Part shown: positions 1 to 10,297 of the stretch, piece after piece
Numbering within the stretch: the first letter of the stretch is position 1
How the letters are laid out: each line of letters opens with the position of its first letter
Source of the DNA: Reclinomonas americana ATCC 50394
Lineage: Eukaryota; Jakobida; Jakobea; Jakobida
Reading direction: 5' to 3'
Assembly: GCA_048213135.1 (NCBI GenBank)
Contig: PS015122.1
Location: forward strand, 101,093-165,092
Length of the DNA stretch: 64,000 nucleotides
The notes under the pieces: generated by a model
Databases searched by the model: none
Told to the model about the DNA's origin: nothing
The model's input: only the letters and a program-made list of their open reading frames with translations
Program-made: the position numbers and the translations under genes

Positions 1-82
1 CTGACCAGCAAAGCTGGACAAGCGCAGAGAGAGCACAACACACATTGCTCTTTCCTACTTTCCGTCTGAGTGCATGCGGCCA

Positions 83-121
<39 letters not shown>

Positions 122-360
122 CAGCGTACACGACATGCCACGCTGCCTCTTGTAGATACGCACCGTGCAAGATGCACATCTTTCTGCGTGTTCGAGTGCA
201 GACGACGAGAAACAGAGAGAACGACATGGCACACAGACACCGCTTCTTTCGACGTGCATGCATCGCTGACCAGCAGGGCTTGACAAACGCAGAGAGACAA
301 TGCTCTGCTCTCTTCCCTGTTCGCCGTCGGAGTGCATGCGGCCAACGAAGAGAGAGAAAG
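1..360. repeat. Direct repeat, two copies about 265 bp apart, with (GA)n
   Basis: A block of about 90 bp at 1-95 (starting ctgaccagcaaagctgga, ending gtgcatgcggccaacgaagag) recurs at about 268-352 with moderate divergence. A shorter third piece (cgaccaacgaagagag) lies near 427. Copy 1 runs directly into (GA)n at 90-120. The block lies in the presumed last intron or 3' region of the inhibitor-2-like gene. Confidence 0.7.
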
Positions 361-944
361 AGGGAGAAGAGCACTTACTCTGCTTCTCCTCTCCGTCTCT
401 CCTTCCACTGCATCTCATGTGCTATACGACCAACGAAGAGAGAACCGCTGACTCTGTCTCCTCCGCCTGAGTGCGACAACATTCTCTCCCCTCATTCTCA
501 CTTCCCCTTTGCTCTCCTCCACTCACCTTCCGTGTAATGCACATAGGGCGTCTTCGGCTCATCAATCTTCATCGTCGCCGACTTTTGCGCCTCATTCGTC
601 ATCAAATTGGCCTCATCCCACACCACAGCTCTCCTGCTCACACACGCACACACACACGCACGCACAAGAGTGATGAGTGATGTCATTCTCTCATTGAACA
701 CACACACACACAAGTGAGACCTTGCTCTCTCGCGTTTCGGCTTTGCCTTCGGTCTCTCTGCATCCCCACCAGCAGCTGCTGCTGTTGCTGCTGGAGGAGG
801 AGGAGGAGGTAGTGTTGCTGCGCCTGCGCCATGCTCCACCACTGCACTCCCCTCTCCTCCTTCTGCGCCACTCATTCGCACATCGTCGTCGTCGTGCGCG
901 TGCACAATCAGAATGCCCTTGGGCGGTCGCGAGGAAGATGCCAT
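1..944 (-). CDS. PPP1R2: Protein phosphatase inhibitor-2-like protein, 3' end off window
   Basis: Partial gene reading off the left edge. Exon 1 (944-721) starts [16 protein letters not shown] is the N-terminal PP1-binding motif of inhibitor-2. It is followed by an acidic/Gly/Ala/Pro stretch. Exon 2 (633-537) carries VVWDEANL and then [10 protein letters not shown], the other two signatures of the family (human WDE-N and KIDEPSTPY). Phase matches across the intron (exon 1 ends with two bases of a codon). Inhibitor-2 binds the catalytic subunit of protein phosphatase 1 and is regulated by phosphorylation of the Thr in the PxTPY motif, which is present here. The C-terminal helical part is not in the window; positions 1-536 look like intron or repeat. 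It is divergent from VPS4, with about 700 bp between the starts. Confidence 0.8.
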
Positions 945-1641
945 TGTTGCACACACTGCACAAAACGAAGAAGAGTGATATGATTGAGGAGCTGCTTGGT
1001 TGATCGGAAGATGCGCATGAATTCGCTCGAGTTGCAAGCTCACGTATCCGAGTCCGCTGGTTTGCTGTGGACGGGATCGGCTGCAGGGAAAGCACGGGCG
1101 AGGAGAGGAATTCGAGTTCACGGTTTGCGAATTCGCAAAGGTTGACCTTGAAGTTGGAAGTTGCAGTGTGCATGCGCTGTGAATCTGGCAGGTTCACGGA
1201 CCCGTATCCCGTACATCTGTCTCGAGCGAAGGGTGGGCTCCAGCGGGTCCGGAAAAGCATGCAAGCGCATCTGCATTTGACTTCGGGAAATTTGAACTCG
1301 AATTCGATGGCGAAGTCGGGATCCACTGGTTTCTCAAATGCAAAGCTGCTCGTACAACACAGATCCGCTGCAGCTGCCCTTCACCGCACAGACGGACAGA
1401 AAGCCGAGCCGCGACCAGATCCAATATTGATATTTGCGTTCTGTCGTCCGTCCGCCTCTGCATCCTTATACCCAGCGAGCTGCCCGCAGAATCCTCTCTT
1501 CCACTCGCCACGCCCTCCGCTGCAAGCAACAAAAGAAAGCCTCTCCTTTCTCCTCTTTGCATGAACATTCGTCGACTGGCAATCCGAACTGAGCTCGAAT
1601 TCACCGCACACACCGCGACACACACACAGAGTGAGTGAGAA
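945..1641. promoter_or_regulatory. Divergent intergenic region between inhibitor-2-like gene and VPS4
   Basis: About 700 bp separate the two opposed start codons. I see no convincing conserved frame and no TATA box. The segment holds several GAATTC/TTCGAATT-like short palindromic words around 1108-1130 and 1300. Its role as a shared promoter is inferred only from gene orientation. Confidence 0.4.
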
Positions 1642-2056
1642 ATGGCGTTTGTGGACTTTGTGGCACCGGCGCTTGAGTTCGCCAAGAAGGCGGTGGCGGA
1701 CGATGAGGCCAAGGACTACCCAAATGCCTTTCAGAACTGTTGCGCGCACACATACACACACACATCTGACATTCTCTCTCTTTCACTCACTGTGTGTGTG
1801 TGTAGACATGCGTTCCTCTGAGTACTTTCTCACGGCGATCAAGCATGAGAAGGCAGAGGCGCGCAAGCGGCAACTGGAGAGCAAATTGAAGGAGATTGTC
1901 ACGCGCATGGAGGCCATTCGGGAGTTCCTCGATAAGCAGGCGCAGGAGGGCAGTGGCAGTGATGGAACGGCGATGAGGTGTGGAGATGATGATGTACTCT
2001 TGTGTGTGTGAGGGAGGGAGAGGGAGGGAGGGAAGGGACGTGTGGGGCCGGACAAC

Positions 2057-2152
<96 letters not shown>

Positions 2153-3543
2153 NNNNNNNNNNNNNNNNNNNNTGCCGCAAGACGTGTCAAGACCGAGTTT
2201 CTGGTGCAGGTGGGTGCGAGGGTGTGGGGGGAGGGGAAGGGGATGGGTGGAAAGAGAGAGAAAGCAGGAAGGATCTTGATCTTGTGGGTGTTTGACTGAT
2301 GTCTCATGGATCATGTTTCTATGCGTTTCTGAGGCTGTCCTCATTGGAGTCCTGTATGTGTGCATGTGTCTGCGTGTGCTTGGAGTTTGTGCGTGGTGAT
2401 TTGTGTGTCATGTCTCATGGATCATGTTCTATGCGTTTCTGAGGCTGTTTTTATTGGAGTCCTGTCTGTGTGCGTGTGTCTGCGTGTGCTTGCGTGTGCT
2501 TGGAGTTTGTGCGTGGTGATTTGTGTGTCGTGTGACTTCATGTGGTGTCTTGTGTACGGACGCACCATTTGATTTGCGGCTGTCGTGTGTTCCCTGAGGC
2601 GATGACGCACCCGTGTGTCTGTGTTTGTATGTGTGGGTGTTTGTTTGCTCTCATGTGTTTCATCTGGGATCGCGTCCCTGGGGTTTGTGGGTGCTTGGCT
2701 GATGTTTATGTGTCGTACATCTGCGTTTGCGTTCTTTCGATCTTTGCTTCCCTCTCTCATCACCCTTCCCATCGTAACTTACACTCATCATCCTAAATCT
2801 CGAACCCCCATTCCTTCAGGCGCACATTCGCTCCTCCATCGCTCCTCTCCCCTCTCTTTCCCATTCATTCTTCCCCTCATCACCCTTTCCCTTGTCTCAT
2901 CACCCTTCCCCCTTCTTCCCCTCGTAGATGCAAGGTGTCGGCAAAACCAACGACGGCGTGCTGGTACTGGGCGCCACCAACCTTCCATACGACCTCGACC
3001 CGGCCATCAGGCGTCGTTTCGAGCGGCGTATTTACATTCCGCTGCCCGATCACCGCGCCCGCATGCGCATGTTCGAGATCCACATTGGGAGCACACCACA
3101 CACGCTGAACATGGAGGATCTGGAGCGCTTGTCGGAGATGTCGGAAGGGTACTCGGGTTCCGATATCTCCGTGCTCGTGCGCAACGCGTTGATGGAGCCC
3201 ATCCGCACGTGCCGAGTGGCCACACACTTCAAGCGCGTCGACTGTCCCGATCCCGCCAACCCCTCGGTGATGCTGCGCGGCAAGTACGTGCCGTGTTCGC
3301 CGGGCGATCCGCAAGGTACCGAAATGACATTGATGCAAGTGCCACCAGCGGATCTGTTGTGCCCGCCCGTCTCCATGGTTTGTTTCTCCTTCTCCTCTTT
3401 CTTCTTCTTCTTCTTCTTCTGTGCCTCACCGCGCAATGCAGGACGACTTCTTGAAAGCGGTTCGTACCGCCAGACCCTCGGTCAGTGCCAAGGACATTGA
3501 GTTGCACGATCGGTTCACGGAGGAGTTTGGCCAGGAGAGCTGA
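1642..3543 (+). CDS. VPS4: Vacuolar protein sorting-associated protein 4 (AAA ATPase), core missing in gap
   Basis: ESCRT-III-disassembling AAA ATPase acting at endosomes, cytokinetic bridges and other membranes. Exons: 1642-1738 and 1806-1977 give an MIT domain (starts MAFVDFVAPALEFAKKA; then YMRSSEYFLTAIKHEKA). After a 20-N gap comes a short exon ending ARRVKTEFLVQ (to 2209). Exon 2928-3377 begins MQGVG and contains LVLGATN, the arginine-finger region RRRFERRIYIPLPD, and the VPS4 beta-domain. The last exon (3442-3543) gives DDFLKAVRTARPSVS and ends FTEEFGQES, the typical VPS4 C-terminal helix. The linker and first half of the AAA module, including Walker A and Walker B, are absent. Family length demands well over 100 missing residues, so the 20-N gap cannot be its true size. 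Intron 1 uses donor GTTGCG. Identification is secure; the broken state is an assembly effect. Confidence 0.93.
2060..2172. repeat. (GA)n microsatellite ending in a 20-N gap
   Basis: An uninterrupted GA dinucleotide run from about 2060 to 2152 is followed by 20 N (2153-2172). It lies inside a VPS4 intron. The missing AAA core of VPS4 must fall here, so the repeat probably broke the assembly. Confidence 0.9.
2298..2529. repeat. Tandem duplication of about 115 bp in a VPS4 intron
   Basis: The unit starting tgtctcatggatcatgtt and running through ggagtttgtgcgtggtgatt occurs at about 2298-2409 and again at 2410-2529 with few differences. Copy 2 has an extra cgtgtgcttg. Both lie in the intron between the exon ending at 2209 and the exon starting at 2928. 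Confidence 0.85.
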
Positions 3544-4313
3544 GCACGCACGACGCGGAAAGAGAAAAACCTGTTTGACTGCTGTTTGTTTGAGGATGAA
3601 GACAATCGTGTACAGATTCGTGGGCAGAGTGGCAAGTGGGTTTTTCTTGACTTTACTTATTGATAGTCGACATGCGCTCGAGAAACGCACCTACTGCCCG
3701 CGGCTGCAGAGCAACATCACACGGGTATTGCGGTAGATGCGTCGCCCTGTGCGACGACGTAACGAAGAGCGGAGAACGACAGACGCAAACACAGGAGAGA
3801 GAGGGAGAGAGACTGACAGACAAACTTAACACGACGAGGAGCGCGCGCACGCACACACAAAAAACAAACACACACACACACACACTCAGAGACGCACGAA
3901 GAACGCGACTGACCATCCACGCACAACACGCGCCACGGACAGATTGATGCGCCACAGCGAAAATCCGCGAACGAGCTTGTGCCGATCGATGCCTTGACGT
4001 GGGTGGGGGGGTCGAGGATCCTCTCCCACAACCACAACCACCACGCAAATGCCGCAACAANNNNNNNNNNNNNNNNNNNNNNCACACACACACACATACT
4101 TGAGGCGCGCCACACTGCTCAAGAAAAAACGAGAGAAAGAGCGATAGGAAAGGAGACAAAATAGGTTATGGATAGATCGCAGAGAAGCACAGAGATTAGG
4201 AATGCATCGCAACGTGTGTCCCGGCATAGCACGGGCACAGACACACACACACACACAGAATTGTTTCTTTTTTTGGTCCCCAAGGACCACCACCATCACC
4301 ACACGCCAACATA
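3544..4313. other. Convergent intergenic region, low complexity, with gap
   Basis: This lies between the VPS4 stop and the stop of the next minus-strand gene. It holds CA-rich and GA-rich simple sequence and a short N run at 4061-4082. I see no convincing gene. Confidence 0.5.
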
Positions 4314-7036
4314 TTAGTCTACGGTGACCATGGCAGCTGCACTGGCTGCTGAAGACAGCTCCGCCAGCCCACTGCCGGCACTCATCTGGTGCACACCTTC
4401 GCGCACAACGAGCGCGTACCCGGCACCGAGTCTGGCCTCGCACCGTTGCAGGGCCATGTCCAGGTTGGCGACAAACAGATTCATGTCGGACCAGCCCTCC
4501 TCTTCCACCAACACCTGGCACACGTGCTGCAGGCCACGCGCCGACCAGCAGTACTTGAGGGCGAGTCGGTGCAGGAACAGCCGCGTGTCGGTCGCACCCG
4601 GCACAAGCGGGGCACTGTCCTCAAAAATGCCACTGCCCGAGGCCTGTGGCGGGTGAGGAGTAGCAAGTGAGAAGAAGAAGAAGAAGAAAGAGAGAAAAAA
4701 GAGAAGGGTNNNNNNNNNNNNNNNNNNNNCGGGAAGGACGAGTCGGAATCCGAGTCGATGCCATCGCCCTGCTGGGCAATGGCCGCCGCTGCACGGCTCT
4801 TGGACTGGCGTTTCGGCAAGCGACCAGAGGCGGCCGGACCGAGACCCAGCGTCATCGAGGGCGCACGCTGCTTCTTGGTGGAGCTGCTGACATTGTTTGG
4901 TGACGGAGCCGTCTGTGGACAACTCGAGTCAGCGCCAAGTGAAGGAAAGAAACGACATCAGATTCCCCTCGGCGACGACAAGTAGACAACTGACAGCAAC
5001 TCCCCTCTATCACGCCTCCCCCATGTCTCGCGCACAGCAGTTGGGGGCAAGAGAGAGAGACAGACAGAGAGAGAGAACGGCGGGAGACCACTGTTGTGAT
5101 GCGAAATTGCAATCGGACACGAATGCAAGACGGCCTCTCTGCATGCGTCGGGGCGAGATGGGCGACCCCCACAGCAAGACAACTAGCCACACCTACTCTT
5201 CCCCGCCTCAACTCATCGCAACTGCCCTACTCGGTGCGTGTCGGATAAATACACCCAAATGCACAAGTGGTTTGCACAGCACATGTGCGCGCGTCCCCTC
5301 ATTCTCTCCCGCCCGCGCCCTCCCCCTCCCCAGGGAATCTGCACACGCAACTTGCCGCGACGGCGTGTTCTTGAGCTGTGTCAGCGACGCCATGGCCTCC
5401 AGGTCGCTGGTGGTGATCGACTGCGCGTGTCGATACGGGGAAAATGTCGCCGCCACCACGTTCGCCGCCTCGAGCACATCGGGATCGTGCTGCATCATAA
5501 ACGCCGGCGACGCAGAGGACGAGACCGACATGTTGATAGTGCCGCCGGCCAGCATCGCAGTGGCCGAGGGCGATGCAGAAGGAGGTTGCATGACGGGTCG
5601 AGCCGGAGGCGATCCGCCATTGCGGAGTTGCGTGGCGTAGCGTTGCGCGTACGAGATCAACTCGCCGAGCGTGTCGTGCGAGATAACCTCGACACGCGCC
5701 CCTCCACTGCCGCCCTTGCGAACCACAATGCTGCAGACGAAGGAGAAGAAAGAAGAGTCAAAAACACGCGCGCACAATGCCACGAATGGTCAACCCGAGA
5801 TTCCCCCACGCTGTCTCGGGTATTTCGACCACGCACCAGTTCTCGTTCTTGAGCTTCTCGCGCAGCGTCAGCGACAGGTCCTTGTACTGAATGAACTTGG
5901 TGTTGACCGATGTCGACGTGGCGATGCTCTGCAGCTCCTGCGCCGCACGTTCCCACTCACTCGCCGAATCGAGCCCACCGAATTGTTGCGCTGCAGACAA
6001 AAAAACATGCAAAACACACGGCGCCTACAAGTCAGCTCCATCATGAACGCAACTTGCACACACACCAAGAAAGTGGAAAGGCAGTACACATAAAAGTGAC
6101 GCTGAACAGAACCAAAATGCACATCAGTGACGCGTGCAGACACCCACAGACACACACAGACACGCAACACACGCGATGCTCGACATGCGCACAACACGCA
6201 AAAAGCGACACAAACACAAAGTCAAAAGAGAAGGAGAGCATCGGAACTTGTGAGGAAATGCAACTCGAATATCAAACACGGCGAAACGAGGCACGCGAGA
6301 AAGACACACAACAGGAGCAACACATGCAAACGCACGCGAGAGAACCGAGCGCGTTTGTGTGCTTTTTTGTGTGTTTGCACCAGAGATCATGGTGGACATC
6401 TCGCGACGCACTCTTTTTTGTGTTTGCCCACACACACACGCACGTGTGCGATGCAAAACGCTCTTGTGTAAAGGGGAGTAAACGCACCTCTTCTGCGCGA
6501 GCCTCCACTCGGCTGTGGCATGTCGTAGTCGTCGGCACCGGCGTCCGCATCGTCACTGCGCGTTGTCTGTGTGTGTGTTAAGGCGCACCTCTAAGTGTGT
6601 GAGTCGTCGGGAGAATTTGACTGGGCGCTTGTGTGTGCTTGCGCGCAACATCAAAGTGCTGGTGGTGCATGTGCGTGCGAGGGCGCAGGTCGAACTCGGC
6701 CAGCACGACGGCCTGGCGTGGGTCGAGTGGTGGAAGTGGAGGCAGTGGCGATGCGCGATCGTCTGCCAACACCGACACCCCGCTGTTCACTGCTGCTGCT
6801 GGTGGAGGTGGAGGTGGAGGCGGTTGTTGTGTAGAGGCAGAGGCGGCAGCGCTGTTTGCGGCGTTGATGAATGCCATGATGGCGGGTGAAGGCTGCATTT
6901 GGTGCAGGAGGCCCGTAGTTGGAGGCGAGTGGCCAGTCACCAGCATGCCTGCGGTTGTGGTGGTAGTGGAGGAGTGGGAGTGGTGGTGTGATGGAAGCGT
7001 TGAAAGGCCGGGGTCCGAGGAGCTCGCCATGCTCAT
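4314..7036 (-). CDS. Unrecognised protein with low-complexity N-terminus
   Basis: Reconstructed exons read right to left. Exon 1 (7036-6650) is Ser/Thr/His- and Pro-rich, starts MSMASSSDPGLS and ends HHQHFD at a GTTGCG donor. A short acidic exon near 6560-6490 follows (DDADAGADDYDMPQP). An exon near 5993-5837 contains SEWERAAQELQSIATS and LTLREKLKNEN. An exon near 5733-5345 contains VVRKGG, HDTLGELISYAQRYATQL and a Ser/Pro stretch. A basic/Ser exon (KKQRAPSMTLGLGP) lies before a 20-N gap (4710-4729). The last exon contains TRLFLHRLALKYCWSARGLQ and ends SSAASAAAMVTVD. Phases agree where checked. The two structured segments look like globular helical pieces, but I do not recognise the family. 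Part of the coding sequence may be lost in the gap. Confidence 0.6.
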
Positions 7037-7294
7037 CGCCTAGACACACACACAAACGCGCTACACCGCCGATCGCTCTGTGGCAAAGTGAGTGCGTGGG
7101 ATCGGTGTGCGGAGTGTGTGTGAGGTGCGGTGCGCTCACCAAAACGAAGAGGAAACCAACAGACAAAGGGTGGGACGGACAGTGACGGTCAACTGCGGGT
7201 TTCGTTTGCCGTCAATGCGCCCCGTTCAACACACAAATGCGATCGATGTATGTCGTGGACAACTCGACGTGAGCGAGCATCGGAAAATAAAATT

Positions 7295-9124
7295 TCATTT
7301 TGCGTTTCCCGTCGTTGGATCGTAATGCACCACCTCGGGCTCCCGCTGCAACCGCAACCTCCCTTCTTCTTCTTCCTCCCACACCTCCACCGTCAGCACA
7401 CCGCGCTCGGCCTGATCGTCGGACCGCACCACACGCCACGGTCGGCCGTTGCGTGCGATGCGCACCGGTACACCGGCCAGCAGGCCGCGACCATTGTCGA
7501 CGCGCAACGAGTACGCCAGCGGGGCGACGAATTCGGCTCCGTGCAGTGCCCGCTGATCAAAGGCCCACCAGCTGCCTTCGTCGGCGCGGTCGTGCAGCGT
7601 GACCGAGGCCAGGTGCTCACGGCTGGTGCGCAAGCGGACGTGCAGGAGGAGGCCACCGCGACGGGCGCGCAGACAGCAAAAGCCCGGCGGCGCGTGTGGC
7701 GGCGTCGGTTCCAGTATCCACTCGCTGCCGTCGCTCGGAGCGCCGCCCTCGTCCAGTTGCACGAGAGCTGTCTCGTCCAACTTGCTGCGCGCCTTGGACT
7801 GCCGCACGTGCAGGTAGCGACCGGTGAGCACATTCCGTACAACCACGACCATTTTCTCGTCCGCCGACGACGCGGATGGTGCATGACGCAGCGGTGCCTC
7901 TATCGCCCACTGACCGGCGCCGCCAATGGTGCACACGGCGGCGTCGTTGACGTCGGCGTGCGCCACATCCAGCTGATCGCGACCCAGATCCACTCCCGTG
8001 CTGGTCACGGTTCGCGCCACGCCGACCAGCGCACGCTGCTCGCGCGCACAGCGCAAGGCGCACACGGCACCCATTTCCAAGTAGCCGTGGACACGGATGC
8101 TGAGCGCGAAGGCGTCGAGACACCACATCTCGTCGTGGCAGCGCAGCTCACCAGCGCGCGCCAAGTAAATGTGCGGCGTGACCTCGGCACGCCCGTCGGG
8201 ACGGTGCCGGAGGCTGATGTGAAAGTGCGGACCACACAGTCGGCCGTTGCCCCAGTCGTCGTGCAGAGGATTGTTCGCCTCGAAGCCCATGAGCTTGACG
8301 CGCCCGACCACGGTGGGGGTGACCCAGTTGGAGTCCAGCAGCGCCTCGCGCGCGGCAAACATCCAACTGTGAGCGGCCGCGGCCTGCACAGCCAGCGCCT
8401 GTGCGTCGTTGTTTCGCAACGCGCCATATCCGCCGGCCGTGCGCGGCGCCCACCATGGTTCCGCCGGCGTGCGATGCGCCACAAAGTGTTCCACTCGCGT
8501 GAAAATGTCGGCCGCATTCTCGCGCAACATGGTGTGCACCTCCACCGCTCCCCACGGTCCTCGGTAGGACGGAACGCGTGGCGGTCGCCCGCTCAGTAGA
8601 AGCGGTACACTCGCCTCGACCCAACCGTCTTCGCCATTCGGCGTCAAGTGCATCGACGTGCGCTGCCGATACTCGGGTCCACTGCTCCACACCAACTGCA
8701 GCGGCTCGTCGTTCCACCGCAGACGAATGTTGGCGACGGCCGCGTCGTGGCGGAACCCGACGAGGAAGAACACCAGTTCGTGGTCCGAAAGAATGGCGTA
8801 CTGGAAGGCCGAGGCGCGGAGTGTGGCGGCGTCGGGGAGGCGCGAGACGAGATTACGGTCGGCGAGGAACAGGCGCAGGGAGTGTGTGTCGATGACTTCG
8901 ATTTCGGGGCCGTCGGTGTCGGGGTCAGCGGGTGGGGCAGCGGCGGCGGCAGTGGCTGCAGAAGTGGTGGTGGTGCTGGGGCGGATCACGCGACAGCATT
9001 GCCAGTGGACGCTGGACGGAGAGAGAGGGAGGGGTGAGGGAGGAAGAAGGACAAGGAGAAGGTGAACCATCAAGTAGAGAGAGGCACGCAACTCTGCATC
9101 GGTGAATCCTGGCGGAGAGAGAAC
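7295..9124 (-). CDS. Large unknown module with beta-trefoil-like C-terminus, probably 3' part of the histidine phosphatase gene
   Basis: One long exon (9011-7295, about 570 codons) ends DPTTGNAK. I do not recognise the first 350 residues. They contain many Trp/His and phrases such as RTSMHLTPNGEDGW, GFEANNPLHDDWGNGRLCGP and HFHISLRHRPDGRAE, suggesting a beta-rich fold. Residues near 400-470 (VRNVLTGRYLHVRQSK, then GGLLLHVRLRTS) resemble the repeated lobes of a fascin/ricin-type beta-trefoil. The exon is also open upstream to 9091, where it would begin with a hydrophobic leader (MVHLLLVLL). I reject that start because this stretch looks like an intron (donor GTTGCG at 9092, acceptor tccgtccag at 9012). 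Joining exons 9210-9196, 9124-9093 and 9011-7295 keeps phase with the phosphatase exons upstream, so this is likely one fused protein. Confidence 0.65.
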   Translation of the reverse strand, partial: VLSPPGFTDAELRASLYLMVHLLLVLLPPSPLPLSPSSVHWQCCRVIRPSTTTTSAATAAAAAPPADPDTDGPEIEVIDTHSLRLFLADRNLVSRLPDAATLRASAFQYAILSDHELVFFLVGFRHDAAVANIRLRWNDEPLQLVWSSGPEYRQRTSMHLTPNGEDGWVEASVPLLLSGRPPRVPSYRGPWGAVEVHTMLRENAADIFTRVEHFVAHRTPAEPWWAPRTAGGYGALRNNDAQALAVQAAAAHSWMFAAREALLDSNWVTPTVVGRVKLMGFEANNPLHDDWGNGRLCGPHFHISLRHRPDGRAEVTPHIYLARAGELRCHDEMWCLDAFALSIRVHGYLEMGAVCALRCAREQRALVGVARTVTSTGVDLGRDQLDVAHADVNDAAVCTIGGAGQWAIEAPLRHAPSASSADEKMVVVVRNVLTGRYLHVRQSKARSKLDETALVQLDEGGAPSDGSEWILEPTPPHAPPGFCCLRARRGGLLLHVRLRTSREHLASVTLHDRADEGSWWAFDQRALHGAEFVAPLAYSLRVDNGRGLLAGVPVRIARNGRPWRVVRSDDQAERGVLTVEVWEEEEEGRLRLQREPEVVHYDPTTGNAK

Positions 9125-9195
9125 CTGCGGTGGTGGCAGCGGTGAGTGCTTACACTACATTGGCCTGTGCGTCGCGTCACAGGAGACGAGCTCAC

Positions 9196-10297
9196 CAGCG
9201 GTGAAAACGTCTGCGGAGCAACAAAGCACCAGTATCAGTACAAGCAGAGTCGATAGACAACACTCGACACATTACGCACGGCTTTGTGTGTCGGCGATCC
9301 ACTGGTGACGTACTCCAACGATGCACCACGCTGCTTCATCACCAGCAGAAAGTTGTACGTGACATCGGCGAGAACCTCGGAAGCGATCTCTGAAGAGCAG
9401 AGGGTGGGCGCAGGGAGACAACTGCCAGCTCGTCACGGCCACCACCCACGCACCGTGCAACAAGGCCTCGCCCAGTCCCGTGACACACGCACCATGCGAG
9501 ACGAGAAGCAGATCGTCGTCGGGGAACGCACGCAGGAGCTCGTTGAGTGTCGCAAGCGCCCGGGCGCTGCATTCATCGGCGGTCTCCGCCGCAAACGGCT
9601 TGTCCACAACGCTCATGTCGACTGGCGGCGGCATGTCAGTGACCAACGAACGCCCCTTCACGGAGGGAAAGATCGATCGCCTCACCGCCAGCTGGAAACG
9701 GCGTCCACTCGGGCTCGTTGGGCACAGTCGCCGAATCCAGCGTGGGAACACCTTTGCGGAACATCAGAGGCGTAAGCAGCTCCCCAATGCCCTGCGAGCC
9801 ACACCATGAGTTGTCCGCCAAACAACAAGGATCGATACAAACAAGCACGCAACTCGCGCCAAGTGTGCACCAATCACATGCACATTCGCCGCTGCAGCTT
9901 GCCATGAGGACGAGAAAGAGAGAGAGAGAGAGAGAGAGGCTATGAATAGGCGCGCAACGATCGATAGCAGAGAGCACGGCAGTGGCGGTGTGTCGTGTGC
10001 GCAGGAATGGACTGCAGATGAGACGCAGTGGTCGAGGGGAGGAGGCCTCGTGGTGAGCGGCGAGAAGGGAGCGGATGACGTGGCCCATGTGGAGACTGTG
10101 TCTCTCGCCGCGCTCGGTCATGGGAGTGTCGTCTGTCGTGGCAAGAGTGAAGAGTGAGAGCGGGAAGAAGAGAGATGCATGATGTGTTTGTGTGTGACTG
10201 GCGCACAGGGGTGTGGTGCCTGGTACTTCCATAGGTGGTCGATGTGGTCGCGTCGCTCTCCGTGGCGGAGGATGAACACCAGGCGGCCGTCGCTCAT
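9196..10297 (-). CDS. Histidine phosphatase (phosphoglycerate-mutase-like) domain, 5' part of fused gene
   Basis: Starts MSDGRLVFILRHGERRD, the phosphohistidine RHG motif with the following Glu-Arg. After an intron comes PYDTPMTERGERHS, the D-x-P-L-T-x-x-G motif, then LICSPFLRTRHTATAV (second arginine, SPFLRTxxTA as in UBASH3/STS-type phosphatases). Later exons give GAHLARGIGELLTP, DKPFAAETADEC and DDDLLLVSHGACVTGLGEALL with the second catalytic His. All catalytic residues are present, so an active phosphatase is expected; the substrate is unknown. Two introns (donors at 9958 and 9853) begin GTTGCG and the phases agree. The frame could stop at 9232 (after SSVVYRLCLY), but a donor GTGCGT just before it allows splicing through a 15-nt microexon (9210-9196) into the downstream module. 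Confidence 0.8.

Noticed and set aside
1980-2307. Long ERERER / SLSLSL reading frames at this and other (GA)n tracts (18.9-19.1, 47.2, 57.7-58.7, 61.4-61.7 kb)
   Set aside because: They are translations of dinucleotide repeats, open in several frames on both strands, and lie in introns or spacers.
2615-3454. 279-codon plus-strand frame overlapping VPS4
   Set aside because: It overlaps the VPS4 exon in another frame, is Ser/Arg rich and has no domain; a shadow frame.
7130-8599. 489-codon plus-strand frame opposite the trefoil module
   Set aside because: It is the complement of a GC-rich real exon; Arg/His/Val-rich composition and no motifs.
9012-9091. Hydrophobic leader (MVHLLLVLL...) as a signal peptide for the 570-codon exon
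   Set aside because: The stretch has a pyrimidine-rich tract with an acceptor at its end and a GTTGCG donor just before it. Removing it joins the upstream exons in phase, so it is more likely intron.
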